Assembly (NCBI RefSeq): GCF_001641265.1
Contig: NW_020167531.1
Location: 124,001-188,000, forward strand
Source: Pseudogymnoascus destructans
Lineage: Eukaryota; Ascomycota; Leotiomycetes; Thelebolales; Thelebolaceae
Direction: 5' to 3'
Length of the DNA stretch: 64,000 nt
Part shown: piece after piece, positions 54,667 through 64,000 of the stretch
Numbering within the stretch: position 1 is the stretch's first letter
Layout: every line of letters starts with the position of its first letter
Notes under the pieces: generated by a model
What the model was told of the DNA's origin: nothing
The model's database searches: none
Seen by the model: the letters and a program-made list of their open reading frames with translations, nothing else
Program-made: the position numbers and the translations under genes

Positions 54667-54699
54667 GCAATTGAGCTGGTATATTGCCAGCTCAATTGC
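54667..54699. repeat. 13-bp-arm hairpin
   Basis: gcaattgagctgg and its reverse complement are separated by seven bases (tatattg). It lies downstream of the 286-aa ORF, in DNA with repeated gagagcacg words. It may be a remnant of a small element or a transcript hairpin. Confidence 0.6.
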
Positions 54700-54949
54700 T
54701 TCAAAAGGCCATATGAGAGCACGTACTCTCAAATGAGAGCACGCCTCTCATTGGCTCGTTAACCTTTCCAAAGGAGGGTTAGCGGCCGACTGGGTAGATG
54801 GAGTTTTCTTACCAGTTTACTAGGTATATCGAGATGGTATTGATGGGGAGAACTCCAACTTTGAACATTATGCTATCGATTTGGAGAGCTTTCAACGCTT
54901 TGTGAATATCACGATCAATAGCAGTATATCTCCAGGAGCAACATTTATG

Positions 54950-55370
54950 CTAGCGGGCTGGGTTGATTATTGTCCGTTCTCCGACGATTAACGGTTTCCC
55001 ATCCATGGTTAGGGGGAAATCTTTGTCGTGATATAACGTCAGGATTTCGCCCGGGAACATTTCGAGCGATGTTGGTTCGAGAGATTCGCGACTCGGTCCG
55101 CGACACCTCAGGAGAAAAGCCGCTCGACCTTTGGTATAGAGGTAATAATTAGTATCGAAACAAGTGCGGCGGGATATTTGAGCATACTTCAACGCTTCCT
55201 GCACTGATCAAGGGCCTGACCCTACTTGTCCGATCTGGATGACTACATTGTTCAATCTCGACGCTGCCTCGGTACGGTCGCCAGTGCTCTTCGTCTGAAA
55301 TCTGTTGCAGCCAGGCTGCCAGGACATCTGCCTGCTCCAGGACTTCCTTGGTTGCGGGGGCGACGCTCAT
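54950..55370 (-). CDS. hypothetical protein in two frames, possibly broken
   Basis: The minus-strand frame from 55370 reads KEVLEQADVLAAWLQQISDE and then loses sense near 55210. A second frame (55204-54953) carries RRTCFDTNYYLYTKGRAAFL and FPGEILTLYHDKDFPLTMDG. The two look like parts of one small protein joined by a frameshift, since only a 27-nt GT-AG span is available between them, too short for a usual intron. I do not recognise the family. Confidence that it is a living gene is low. Confidence 0.3.
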
Positions 55371-56217
55371 GAGTCCGAATGCTTCATGCTATACATGATA
55401 CAACCTCAACTTGATAGAAGTGGAAGTCGCATCAATCATCTCGCTACCTGATTTGCGGAGAAAAAGCCTGTGGGGTGCATGTGACCTCATTGGCTCGTCG
55501 GATTATGTTCTGGTTCATAGGCGCATTTCCGTTGGACTACGGAGTACCTCCGTAAGTTTCCGCTGTCACGTGCATCGAGAATGTATCCACTACTTTCTCT
55601 GGCTTGCTCTTCTTCAGCAAGTCGTCAGCTCGCCCTGGACTTCACCAACTGTTGTCACGTCAACGCTAGAAGCCTCTCAGCAGGCAATTTCTTGGTGAGT
55701 TTCGAAGGGTGTTCGGGCTATCTAAAAGATGTGCTAACGCCAAGTCGCAGGTGCATATCAATGCAAAATGGAACGCTTAGATGCAATCAATGCCCAGCAT
55801 TTGCACTTAATTAGTATTTGCCGCGTTCCAAGGATCTCGCCAGTACCAATACTTCCGTCAGCACTGCAAAGGGGGATGAAACGAATCTTATGCGTGCGAA
55901 CGCTGGCAGTCACATACACAGCCCTTTGCAGCACCCACACACCAACTTGGATGCCCTACGCTACACCACACGACACGAGCACCAACTGATTGGATGAATT
56001 CCGCGTCGTTCCTGCAAGGCCGGCGGAGCGGATGTCGTCTATTTTCTGGTGAGTTCATGAAACTCTGTCCGGGTACTCTCCCTTGCTGTCTACATGATCA
56101 TTTCTTGCACGGCCATTCGGTTGACCTCGACTTCACAGGTATGTTTCAGGTACTTCTGAGAGCCAATCACTTATTTCCGATGACTCTTGGTAGCCGCGTT
56201 ATCTCCGGCAAGGCAAT
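55371..56217. other. intergenic, no gene seen
   Basis: Several 60-95 codon frames on both strands, none with motifs or a consistent splice model. Confidence 0.4.
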
Positions 56218-56303
56218 TCGACGGCGGTTTGAAAAATAGCCGGGGCACTTGTTCGTGTTTAGTGTGGGCCAAGTGCCCAGGCTATTTTTCAAAACGCCTT
56301 CGA
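56218..56303. repeat. palindrome with 34-bp arms
   Basis: Left arm 56218-56251 and right arm 56270-56303 are imperfect inverted copies (shared core tttgaaaaatagcc and ggcacttg) with an 18-bp loop. This is the shape of a tiny foldback element or a transcript hairpin. Confidence 0.75.
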
Positions 56304-57180
56304 TTTTGAGTCATGTGATTTTTACCTTCTCCTCGTGTATGTCCGTGTTCATACCGACCAATTAGGTTTCACTCCGGGGTTGGTTTCTTGGCTGCGCAGG
56401 GATAGAGTCCACACTGCGAATCAAGAAGAGCACCGAGGTCGCTGTTCACTGTTCCATCATGGGTCACATGTAGTCTTGCTATCTTCCTTTACTTTAACTG
56501 TGGCATGGTGTTCAGTCTCACTATGAGCAGGGCGGTAAGTACTCTTAAGACATTCGATGGAACCCTCAGAGGGGTAGACAGACCCGTATGGTAGGGGGCC
56601 AAGGGCTAGGAGTTCGTTGCGTTCGCGAGTTATTGGACACTATTCGAGGTTCAGCGCTAACGAAGTGTGGTCGACAAACAATCGAGCTAGTCGCCGGCGT
56701 TGGCGCCCGCGGTCCCTCCCGGTCGCTTGATCAGCGAATCCCTGCTGCTGAATGACTGCACTCTCATCTCCTGAATGAATCCTCCAAAGTACCATTTAGG
56801 TACCAGTACTCCTATCGTTTATATGTCCCATGACTCACGACAGTGATGCTGGGTCCTAACGCATCCTTACCACTGCCAATAAAATTGTCAGCGTCACAAT
56901 CCAACAGAGCGCACAACACTTGCGGTAAAGACGATGTTGTTTCCTCTGGTTTCCGCAACAAAGAAAAGGGCTCCAAATCATTCGTGGCAAATACCGGTTG
57001 TATCACCAGGGCTGACATTGACACTGTGAAATCACTAGATGGCTTTAGCAGCCAGGCCGTGACCATGACCATGGCCTGAATAAGAAGGTGCCAAGCCGCC
57101 GGTTTTAAAACCCTGCCACCGCCCCCTGCCCCCTGTTCTAGATCAACCATAACAGGCCGCTTTAGGCGATTTGGAGTAAA
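56304..57180. other. intergenic, no gene seen
   Basis: No supported coding region. It leads into the left edge of the Harbinger-like element. Confidence 0.4.
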
Positions 57181-57342
57181 AACCTGTTCAGAGCAGAACT
57201 GTTTTCTGTCCTGCTCTGCACAGGTTCAATTCGCTGTATATAGTTAGTATATAGCTTAGTAATAGAGTAAATCCAACGTTGTTAAAGTAAAGCATGCCTA
57301 CGATCGTGAGAAAAGTGACAATTTTATGCACTATACTATACG

Positions 57343-58385
57343 ATGCCCCCAAAACTGACGATTACTGGTATTCCAGCCAGCTTCCAGTCCTTCTGGAATT
57401 CGGATTCAAATTTAAATAGGGGCGATAGCCCCCTTATTCGAGCAACCCCTCCAGTTGATGTCTTTCCCCTTGACGATGATAGCGATATTTACGATGGCGA
57501 CGACTACAGCTTACCTACCCCTACCTCAACCAACAGAGATTCGAATATTCAAGGAAGACCGAAGAAGCGGCAAAGGCAAGGGGAAGAGGAGGATACAATA
57601 CAAGGAAAGGGTCGGATCTTGAGTCCAGAAGACTATATCATACTGTTGAAAATCTGCCTACGGATGGGACCTACCTATCGATCAACAGAGGCAGTACCGT
57701 TCTTCAATAACGTTACTGCTGATTGGCAAAGTGAGACAGGGAAAGTCCACGGCACTCTTCGCTGGGTGCTACAGCGGAGGATCAATATAGGACAGAAATA
57801 TCTTGAGAATCTTGGGACAGGCGAGCAGGACGGCCAAACTGAGACTCAGTTATACGAGGACAGTTGGATTGAAGTCCTTGAGGCTGATGCAGTTGTCATA
57901 CGCCAGCGAAAGGAATATCGAGGCAATATTGGTGCCTTGCCCGGGCTTCAATGCTTATGACAATGAAAGACAAGTGGGGTATTAACCCACCACTACCGTC
58001 ACCTCAGAATACCCTTCCTGCGCTCCAGGGACAGCAATTAGTGGGCAGTGAGGAGTTAGACGATGTCATCGTTATTGAAGATGACGACAGTCCTGCTCTA
58101 TCGCCAATTCCATCTCCATACCGAGCTTCTCCTTCACCACACTTATCCTCTTCTTCTCAGTGTCCTAAGAATTGCCACCTACTTGCTCTAGAAGAACAAG
58201 AAGATCATCTTATGACGATGGTAGAAGGGCTTGTAGAAGTAGCTGCTTCAACTGCTGCTTCAACTGCTGCTTCCTCAACTGCGTATTTAGATCCAGCAGT
58301 ATTACAGGAGCAGTTAGAAGCCTGTCTTAAGGCGCAAGAAGAGCAGCTTCAAGCTGCAATAGCTATGCAGCTTGAGGATCTTTGA
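57343..58385 (+). pseudogene. Harbinger accessory (Myb/SANT-like) protein, frameshifted
   Basis: The first frame (57343-57960) has an acidic N-terminus, a basic RPKKRQRQ patch (possible nuclear signal) and a helical region LSPEDYIILLKICLRMGPTY of SANT/Myb-like appearance. It ends TGA, but the second frame (from 57951) overlaps it by 10 bases and goes on with an acidic, serine-rich stretch and a C-terminal coiled coil (LDPAVLQEQLEACLKAQEEQ). A one-base slip explains the split. Assignment to Harbinger rests on the neighbouring transposase and on general appearance. Confidence 0.5.
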
Positions 58386-58469
58386 AAAGAACAGCAGTTA
58401 CTATTCTCTTCTTTTATACAGCAAGTACGGATAGGTATGGGGCAAGGGGGTTAACTTCTATATAGCTAG

Positions 58470-58841
58470 CTACTCTAATATATGTAAATACTCTTCAATT
58501 AATGGTGGAGTAACCTTGAATCGCTGTGATATTCCGTTACCACATATACAAGTATGGCAATTTGTTAGGAGAATAGCAACTGCAAAGTACACTGCTACTG
58601 GTTGACTGCCAGCTTTTAAACCCTTACTATAAGCTGTATAAGAGAATAGCTGTTGGACTCGACCAAAGCAGTTCTTGACAGCAATTCGTACTGTAGAGAG
58701 TGCGCGATTAAATGCTTGCTTCTCTAGTGATAAGTGGCGGCATCCTCTTGAATGGGTAAAAGGGCACATAATACCAGTTGTACAATTATACGCTGGATCA
58801 CTGTATAAGAATAGCCCCTCAGAACCCTCTTTCCCATCCAT
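58470..58841 (-). pseudogene. Harbinger transposase (DDE_Tnp_4), C-terminal fragment
   Basis: 123 residues from YSDPAYNCTTGIMCPF through EKQAFNRALSTVRIAVKNCF to VAVYFAVAILLTNCHTCICG match the end of PIF/Harbinger nucleases. DPAY carries a catalytic aspartate. Where the family has the catalytic glutamate (IENCFG-type), this copy reads VKNCFG, so the third catalytic residue is gone. The N-terminal part is missing. Confidence 0.72.
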
Positions 58842-59111
58842 AATCTACTCAAGTCTGCCTTCACAACCAGTATAAGGACACAGGGCACCCAGCTCACAGT
58901 AATAGCATATGAGAGTGCGAGTCGGAGGCTAAACGGATGCTATCCTATAGGTCTACTACGAAGGATACAAAAAAGATGATGAGGAACCCCGTTGGGTCAG
59001 TCCCCTTAAGTACCCGAAATGGGTCCGACTTGGCTAACCTGCCCTAACTCTCCCCACGTGACCGTAACCTGCCCGACTCCGATGCTTTCCGTCACTGAGG
59101 GCGGAGGCATC
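58842..59111. other. junction region
   Basis: Short DNA between Harbinger and MULE remains. No gene. Confidence 0.4.
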
Positions 59112-59595
59112 CTTACAACTGCCATCCGCCCTCATTTGTGGCCGCCCTAAAGGACTTGATTTTCTGGGGTTTTACTAGCCTGCAGAAGCGCTGCTCATTT
59201 TTTGAGAACATGGCTTCGCTTGCTGAACTCGTCGAGCCTGTCAATGGTATAGAGTACCTTGATATTGACGCTATGATCCGCTCCCTGGACGATTGGGCAG
59301 TTAAGGAAAGTTTACCTTCCGGACGGCATACTGAGACCCTGGCCATGCCGCCTGGATTTGTGTGGAGGCCGAAGCCCTTGACTGTCGCTGGCGCTGCCGT
59401 GCAGTGCAACGAGCACAGGACAGCCACTGGAAGCTTGTTGTCACTGTGGCTGAGCACACTTGTGTTGGCCGAGGCACTCAGCACTTTTCATCTGCCTCAA
59501 AGAAGGAGTGGCTAGACCATGTAGTCTCTCGTCACTTAAATGTGACAAAGGCCACAACGGCTAAAGATATTGTCGACCTCCTACATGTGCGGTTC

Positions 59596-60531
59596 TGTAA
59601 TGGTGGGTGCACCAGATATGAGAATCTAGCCACCCAAGGAAGGGATGATTTTACTAAGACAACACACTGTCTTAGGAAACAGAGCCAAAGGGTTGTAGCT
59701 TAGACTATTCCACAACGCAGCAATCAGGTGTATGATGTGGTGAAGTGGTTTAGACAAGTTGCAACAAATGTTGAGTCTGAGAACTCAGGGGTAAGTCAGA
59801 GGTTAGCACCTCACTGACTTTTCAAAAACAGAGAATAACAAGATCAATGCTTGGAAGCTTGGAAAAGACGTAGAAGTATGTGCTAGTCGATTTAATGTAT
59901 TGCCTGCTTGCCCTTTCTTAAGGAAAGGGCAATCCTATTTATGCCAAAGGAGTGTAGTTCTCTCATTTTCCATGACTTTCCATGACTAACCAGGCTTGGT
60001 AAATGTATTAGAAATCAAGTGCGACCCACAACTAGCTTGCTAATCATGTAGTGAACGTAAGAGAATCCCATAGAACCATCTCTTGGGTTCCTAGCCTATA
60101 GGAAGTGAAAAGGAGGTCCAAGGTCAGAGTACCTATAGACAAATTATGTCATAACTTAACCAATCTTGTGGGTAACTAAGGAGCGATGACGTGTAATGAA
60201 TCATAGAGGGTTGTAGAAGCTTCTAGAGCTATCGTTCATGTTCCTAGGTCTCTAGTTGGTAGAGATATGCCATGTGGTAGTATTGGCCCACCCCCTTAAG
60301 GAGGAGATTTTCTTAATAACTTGTTCAATGAGTGTTCAAATGATATGCCATGATGTATGTAGCATAAACAGATGTAGTAGAAGAGTTTGCAGCAATCGTT
60401 GAGTAGTATTGCTTCTGTTGTTGGTGTGATAAGCCAAGATATGTATGGTGACTTGTAGGTTTGAGGAGGAGATTTCTAAGTTTGCTCTTGAGTTTGATAG
60501 CAAACTGAGTGCAACGAATGTCAGTATGACA
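59596..60531. repeat. 936-bp solo LTR-like unit, TSD GGTTC
   Basis: Complete copy inside the MULE gene, flanked by the perfect 5-bp duplication GGTTC (59591-59595 and 60532-60536). With the inner copy at 23096 (TSD CTTAG) it proves that this family inserts as a 936-bp unit and makes 5-bp duplications, as LTR retrotransposons do. Confidence 0.92.
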
Positions 60532-60930
60532 GGTTCGCTGCTGAGGTCAGCTACAAAGTAGCTCAGCTTTGCCCCCCTCCGCCTCCTCGATGGCGACATT
60601 GGCGCTCAGCGACACAGCTTCCAGCTGCTGCCAGTTTATAAGCAGCACTTAGAAGCTATTTGTCCTCGTGTAAATATTGACCTAGTTCTTGACTGGCATA
60701 GTGAGCTCTTTCCCCTTATTTTGTCTAGCGAACTACTTAATAACTATCTATAGACCGCTTTCAACAGGTCTTTGTATGTCCCCCAGTCTCACGCGAGACC
60801 TTCTGTCTTTGTCGCCGCCTCGTTGCTGTAGATGGGACCTTTTTGAAGGCCCGCTTCATACTTACTCTCCTACTCGCTGTTGGCGTTGATGCAAATGGTG
60901 AAGTCGTCTTGCTAGCTTGGGGGGTAGTAG

Positions 60931-61183
60931 TGTTACGATATCAAGTGCGCCTTGCAGCTCGAGTGGGGGTTCAGGGGTGCGGGGAGCTTTCCGGGGTTGG
61001 AGCGAAGTTTTCAGTTGTGGAGTGAATTCTCAGAACTGGTCTCGCTAAAGAGAATTCACTCCACAATAGCTGTATATAGATCGAGCCACTGCTCGAGTGC
61101 TCCTCTTCTCTTTCCTTTCTTCTCTAGATTGAGTTTAATTCATAATACCCAACTGGCGCCCTATGCCTTGGTGAACCGTGACA
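60931..61183. repeat. solo LTR, 253 bp, TSD AGTAG
   Basis: Second copy of the family at 46300, five bases shorter at one small indel. It is flanked by the perfect duplication AGTAG (60926-60930 and 61184-61188). It interrupts the MULE catalytic region between LLAWGVV and ENRDSWEW. Confidence 0.93.
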
Positions 61184-62277
61184 AGTAGAGTCTGAGAACC
61201 GAGACTCTTGGGAGTGGTTCCTCCGACACTGCCCCTGGGCTATGCCTGAGATCTCTGCTGAGCCGGTAACGATGATCTCAGATCGTGACAAAGGCTTACG
61301 CGAAGCAGAAGCTGTGCTAGGAGGTTTACTAGCAGTGGCTTGGTGCTGCCATCACCTCCGTGAGAACTTTACTGAAAAGTTTGGCAGAGGGCTAACGCCG
61401 CTGTTCTGGCAGGTTGCTCGAAGTAGCAACCGCGTTGCATATGATGCTGCGCTAGCAGAGTTACGCAAGCAGAAGGCTGAAGCAGCAGAATACTTACTTG
61501 CTGCTGAGCCTGAGAAGTGGGTACACTTTTTGTTCCAAGGCCGACGGTACGGCCACGACACTAGTAACGTTGTTGAGAGCGTTAATCAAGTTCTGAAAAT
61601 CGACAGAGAATTGCCAGTAGTTGAGCTGCTTGACAGTCTCTGGCATCGGGTAATGGAAAAGCGCTTTGAGCGCAAGGCATTAGCGCATATAGTCATTGCT
61701 GCAGGCCGACATACGACGCCTTGGGTAGATAAGAAGGTTGAGGAGGCGAGAGCCTATGCTCAGAGCAATGGAGTCCAGATCTCATCACCTGTTGAAGGAC
61801 GAGTGGTGCAGCCTGACGGACGTATCCACATCGTTAACCTCAACGATAAGACGTGCTCCTGCCTCATATTCCAAGAGAATGGCATACCCTGCGGTCATGC
61901 CATGACCCTAATCCTCGCCACTGGGGCGCAGGTTACCCCTTACCTCCCTGAAGACCTTTCTGCTGTTATATGGGCACAGATGTATGAAGACACTCTGCCG
62001 CCGGTTAGCATTAACGACCTTGACACAAATGCTGAAGCACTCAATCTTTTGTGCGACCCGCCTGTAACTCGAGTCCCTCCTGGACGACCTAAAAAAAGCG
62101 GGTTCGCCGACAAGACGCCCGGAATCCGCGTGGCCGTAGAGATATCCGCGATCATGGCGGCATGCTGCCGCTTGGCGCCGTCGTTGCGGCTGTACCCGAC
62201 ATGGTCCGTAGCCGCTGTAGCACATGTGGTGAAGCCGGTCACAATGCTCGGCGATGCCGTCGTCCTCATCAATGATG

Positions 62278-62853
62278 AGGTCATTAACTACATGCTTACG
62301 GGGCCTACTATGGGAGCACGAGAGCGACAGTGCAGTGGTGACGGCGACGTGTTCAATACAGTTTCGAATACCAATGGGCGACGAGTGGGTAGGTGGGGCA
62401 GACAAGGATGTTGGCAGTTCTTTACAGGGGTCGTGCATGGTACTGTATATGGTTCTTTTGCCCTTAAAATAAAGGGATGGCGGCTGGCCAATCAATTAAT
62501 TAGCGCAAAGGCTACATCTCAAATATCGCGACTCCAGCGTCTATCGTGCATATATTGGAACATCCCCATCGCTTCCGCTCTCCAATTGCGAGCGATGCGA
62601 CAAGCCATTGCCGCCATTATTATTTATTTATATGAAGGTGGGAAACTGGTTGGTACGTACTCATCTCCTGCTGTGACGAGACGTACATATAATCCTGGCG
62701 GCGCGTGCATATCATGAAACTACGAAAGCTAGCCTCGGGAATCGTCATGGAGGAATATGGATAAATCATGCCAAATGTCTCCATTTCGTCTCCCTGGGCT
62801 GCGTTCATGCGTCGAGCACTCGATATTGAAGCTGGTCTTCTTGTTCATCTACG
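62278..62853. other. intergenic
   Basis: A frame continuous with the MULE remains open to 62717 but reads without family motifs after the zinc knuckle, which lies in another frame. The right part is the likely promoter of the gene at 62854. Confidence 0.4.
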
Positions 62854-64000
62854 ATGGTTTCCTTAGCATGCAGTTTACTCTGTACTGCCCTTTCTCTCTC
62901 TTTTCTTACTGCATTTGTCGCATCACTTGCTCTCGTCGATCACAAAACCCCAGGTTCTTTTGGAGACCGCCTGTTGCTTGGTTCTTCCAGCTCGAGCAAA
63001 GCATCTACCAACTTTACGGCTCAATTATCTGGTCAAAATGCCTCTACGGATGCAATTTTACAAGGATGGGTCTCAGGCTCTGAGGGCCGGGGGACACTCG
63101 ACATTATTTGGAGCTGCCTAATTACTATATTCCTCTGCAGCTGGACTGTACTCTGCCTCAATGTACCACCTTCTCGTTGGAACAACGCAAGGCTGCAGTG
63201 GCAGAAATTTCTCATGATGGGCTTAGGAGTACTTGGCCCCGAATTTATATTTCAGCTTGCTATAGCACAATGGACATCAGCATGCCGCTCTGTCAAAGCA
63301 TTCCATAGCTTAGGCCACGACAAATGGTCTATGACTCATGCTTTCTTTGCAGATATGGGTGGATTTGCGTTCCATACAGAAGACGGGGTCCTATTCCCTT
63401 TATACTCTGAGCAAGTTTTGTTTCTCGTAAAGCAAGGCTATGTGGACGCTTCTGATGTGATCGTTGATAAGAGCGTTATCCAGGACAAGAACAAAGGCGA
63501 CGGGATGGCTAGATTTCTAACTATCTTCCAAATTCTTTGGTTCTCCATCAATTCTATTGGCCGTGTTATTCAGCATCTTGCCATCACCACTCTCGAGCTT
63601 ACTACACTTGGATTTATCGTCTGTACGCTCGGAACTTACTTTTTTTGGGCCCACAAACCAATGGACGTTAGCACAGCAATTACGCTTGTTCCTAATATAT
63701 CACTAGACGAGATTATCCAAAGGGCAGGCCTCAATTCACAGACCAGTTATAAGCGAACACCTCTTGATTTCGTCGGCCGCAATGAATGGACCTCCTGGAT
63801 GCTCTATTACACCTACTGGATGAACATCCTTCGCAAGTTAGGAATTGTGTTTCATCCCAATAGGCGGCCCATCGAGAAGATTTCTGACGATTACACGCCT
63901 GCTCTTTCTTCTTCGAGTTTATTTATACTTTTTGTTTTCCATACGAGTTACGCAGCGGTGCATATTTCGGGTTGGAACTTCCACTTTCCATCGCAGATTG
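62854..64000 (+). CDS. membrane protein of a fungal family of unknown function, 3-prime end outside window
   Basis: An unbroken frame runs from ATG at 62854 to the last base (382 codons so far, no stop). The first 30 residues (MVSLACSLLCTALSLSFLTA and on) look like a signal peptide. The core begins RGTLDIIWSCLITIFLCSWT with one membrane segment, then a second (FLMMGLGVLGPEFIFQLAIA) and WSMTHAFFADMGGFAFH. Later come further hydrophobic helices (FLTIFQILWFSINSIGRVIQ, ELTTLGFIVCTLGTYFFW). I know this pattern from many uncharacterised ascomycete proteins. No enzyme motif is evident. Position next to decayed transposons suggests an accessory gene. An upstream in-frame TGA fixes the 5-prime limit. 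Confidence 0.75.
   Translation, partial: MVSLACSLLCTALSLSFLTAFVASLALVDHKTPGSFGDRLLLGSSSSSKASTNFTAQLSGQNASTDAILQGWVSGSEGRGTLDIIWSCLITIFLCSWTVLCLNVPPSRWNNARLQWQKFLMMGLGVLGPEFIFQLAIAQWTSACRSVKAFHSLGHDKWSMTHAFFADMGGFAFHTEDGVLFPLYSEQVLFLVKQGYVDASDVIVDKSVIQDKNKGDGMARFLTIFQILWFSINSIGRVIQHLAITTLELTTLGFIVCTLGTYFFWAHKPMDVSTAITLVPNISLDEIIQRAGLNSQTSYKRTPLDFVGRNEWTSWMLYYTYWMNILRKLGIVFHPNRRPIEKISDDYTPALSSSSLFILFVFHTSYAAVHISGWNFHFPSQI

Larger units (their letters stand above)
57181..58841. mobile_element. PIF/Harbinger-like DNA transposon, dead
   Basis: The left edge has a 16-bp inverted pair (57181-57196, 57211-57226; AACCTGTTCAGAGCAG against AACCTGTGCAGAGCAG). Inside, a plus-strand ORF pair (57343-58385) and a minus-strand transposase tail (58841-58470) face each other. 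Harbinger elements usually carry a transposase plus a Myb/SANT-like DNA-binding partner, which fits this content. The transposase lacks its N-terminal two thirds, and no right terminal repeat is seen. Confidence 0.65.
59112..62277 (+). mobile_element. MULE (Mutator-like) transposase gene with two nested solo LTRs
   Basis: Three coding segments remain: about 59112-59595, 60532-60930 and 61184-62277, separated by two LTR insertions. They read, in several frames, DNA-binding-like sequence (KKEWLDHVVSRHLNVTKATT), then VAVDGTFLKARFILTLLLAV with the first catalytic aspartate and VDANGEVVLLAWGVV. After the second LTR come ENRDSWEWFLRH, TMISDRDKGLREA (second aspartate) and CCHHLRENF. A SWIM zinc finger follows (CSCLIFQENGIPCGHAM), then a frameshift near 62100 and a CCHC knuckle (CSTCGEAGHNARRC) before TGA. 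The family is Mutator-like. Frame changes and insertions make it inactive. Confidence 0.85.

Noticed and set aside
41061..62277. Starship-type giant element
   Set aside because: The accessory island would fit as cargo, but no DUF3435 tyrosine-recombinase captain or element ends were found; the region is explained by separate small transposons.

Overview
The window looks like nuclear DNA of a filamentous ascomycete (Pezizomycotina). The evidence is: compact genes with short introns (about 50-75 nt, GT donors, CTAAC-type branch points, AG acceptors), a Zn2Cys6 regulator, fungal-type ZIP, Pex2, Kap120, Ntr2 and Erg10 proteins, 2EXR-type relics, and fungal Tc1, pogo, hAT, Harbinger, MULE and Gypsy-like transposons. 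All gene models below were spliced by hand from the sequence. Family names come from recognised motifs, not from a database search.

Layout. 1-9.7 kb is gene-poor: decayed 2EXR copies, the CIA2 iron-sulfur assembly gene (3.6-4.3 kb), an AT-rich inverted-repeat element (5 kb), and a long run of minisatellite and microsatellite DNA (7.2-8.8 kb). 9.8-13.0 kb holds a six-exon Zn2Cys6 transcription factor. 14.7-15.4 kb holds another 2EXR copy, broken by one stop codon. 16.5-19.8 kb carries a KDEL-receptor-like protein with a long acidic tail and a ZIP metal transporter. 20.4-25.3 kb is a pile of nested transposon fragments (Tc1, Gypsy Gag-protease, two oppositely oriented 936-bp LTR-like units, a second retropepsin).

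25.9-40.6 kb is an ordinary housekeeping block: EDEM/Mnl1 mannosidase, a glutathione transferase-like protein, PEX2, KAP120, NTR2, SmG and ERG10. Two pairs here are divergent and share short intergenic promoters (PEX2/KAP120 and NTR2/SmG); the second pair joins two spliceosome genes.

41-62.3 kb is a transposon-rich accessory region: a pogo relic, a hAT transposase split by an LTR, two inverted 936-bp LTRs, two about 255-bp solo LTRs with perfect 5-bp target duplications, an intact Tc1/mariner element with perfect terminal repeats, a frameshifted aminoglycoside-phosphotransferase-like gene, a 161-bp hAT-type MITE with an 8-bp duplication, orphan ORFs, a dead Harbinger element, and a MULE carrying two nested solo LTRs. 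A secreted or membrane protein gene starts at 62.85 kb and runs off the right edge.

I found no CRISPR array, rRNA, convincing tRNA, secondary-metabolite core gene or Starship captain recombinase. The most interesting structures are the back-to-back and inverted LTR pairs (possible natural long-hairpin RNA loci), the intact Tc1 element, the spliceosome gene pair on one promoter, the long-tailed KDEL receptor relative, and the several independent solo LTRs and MITEs with readable target duplications.
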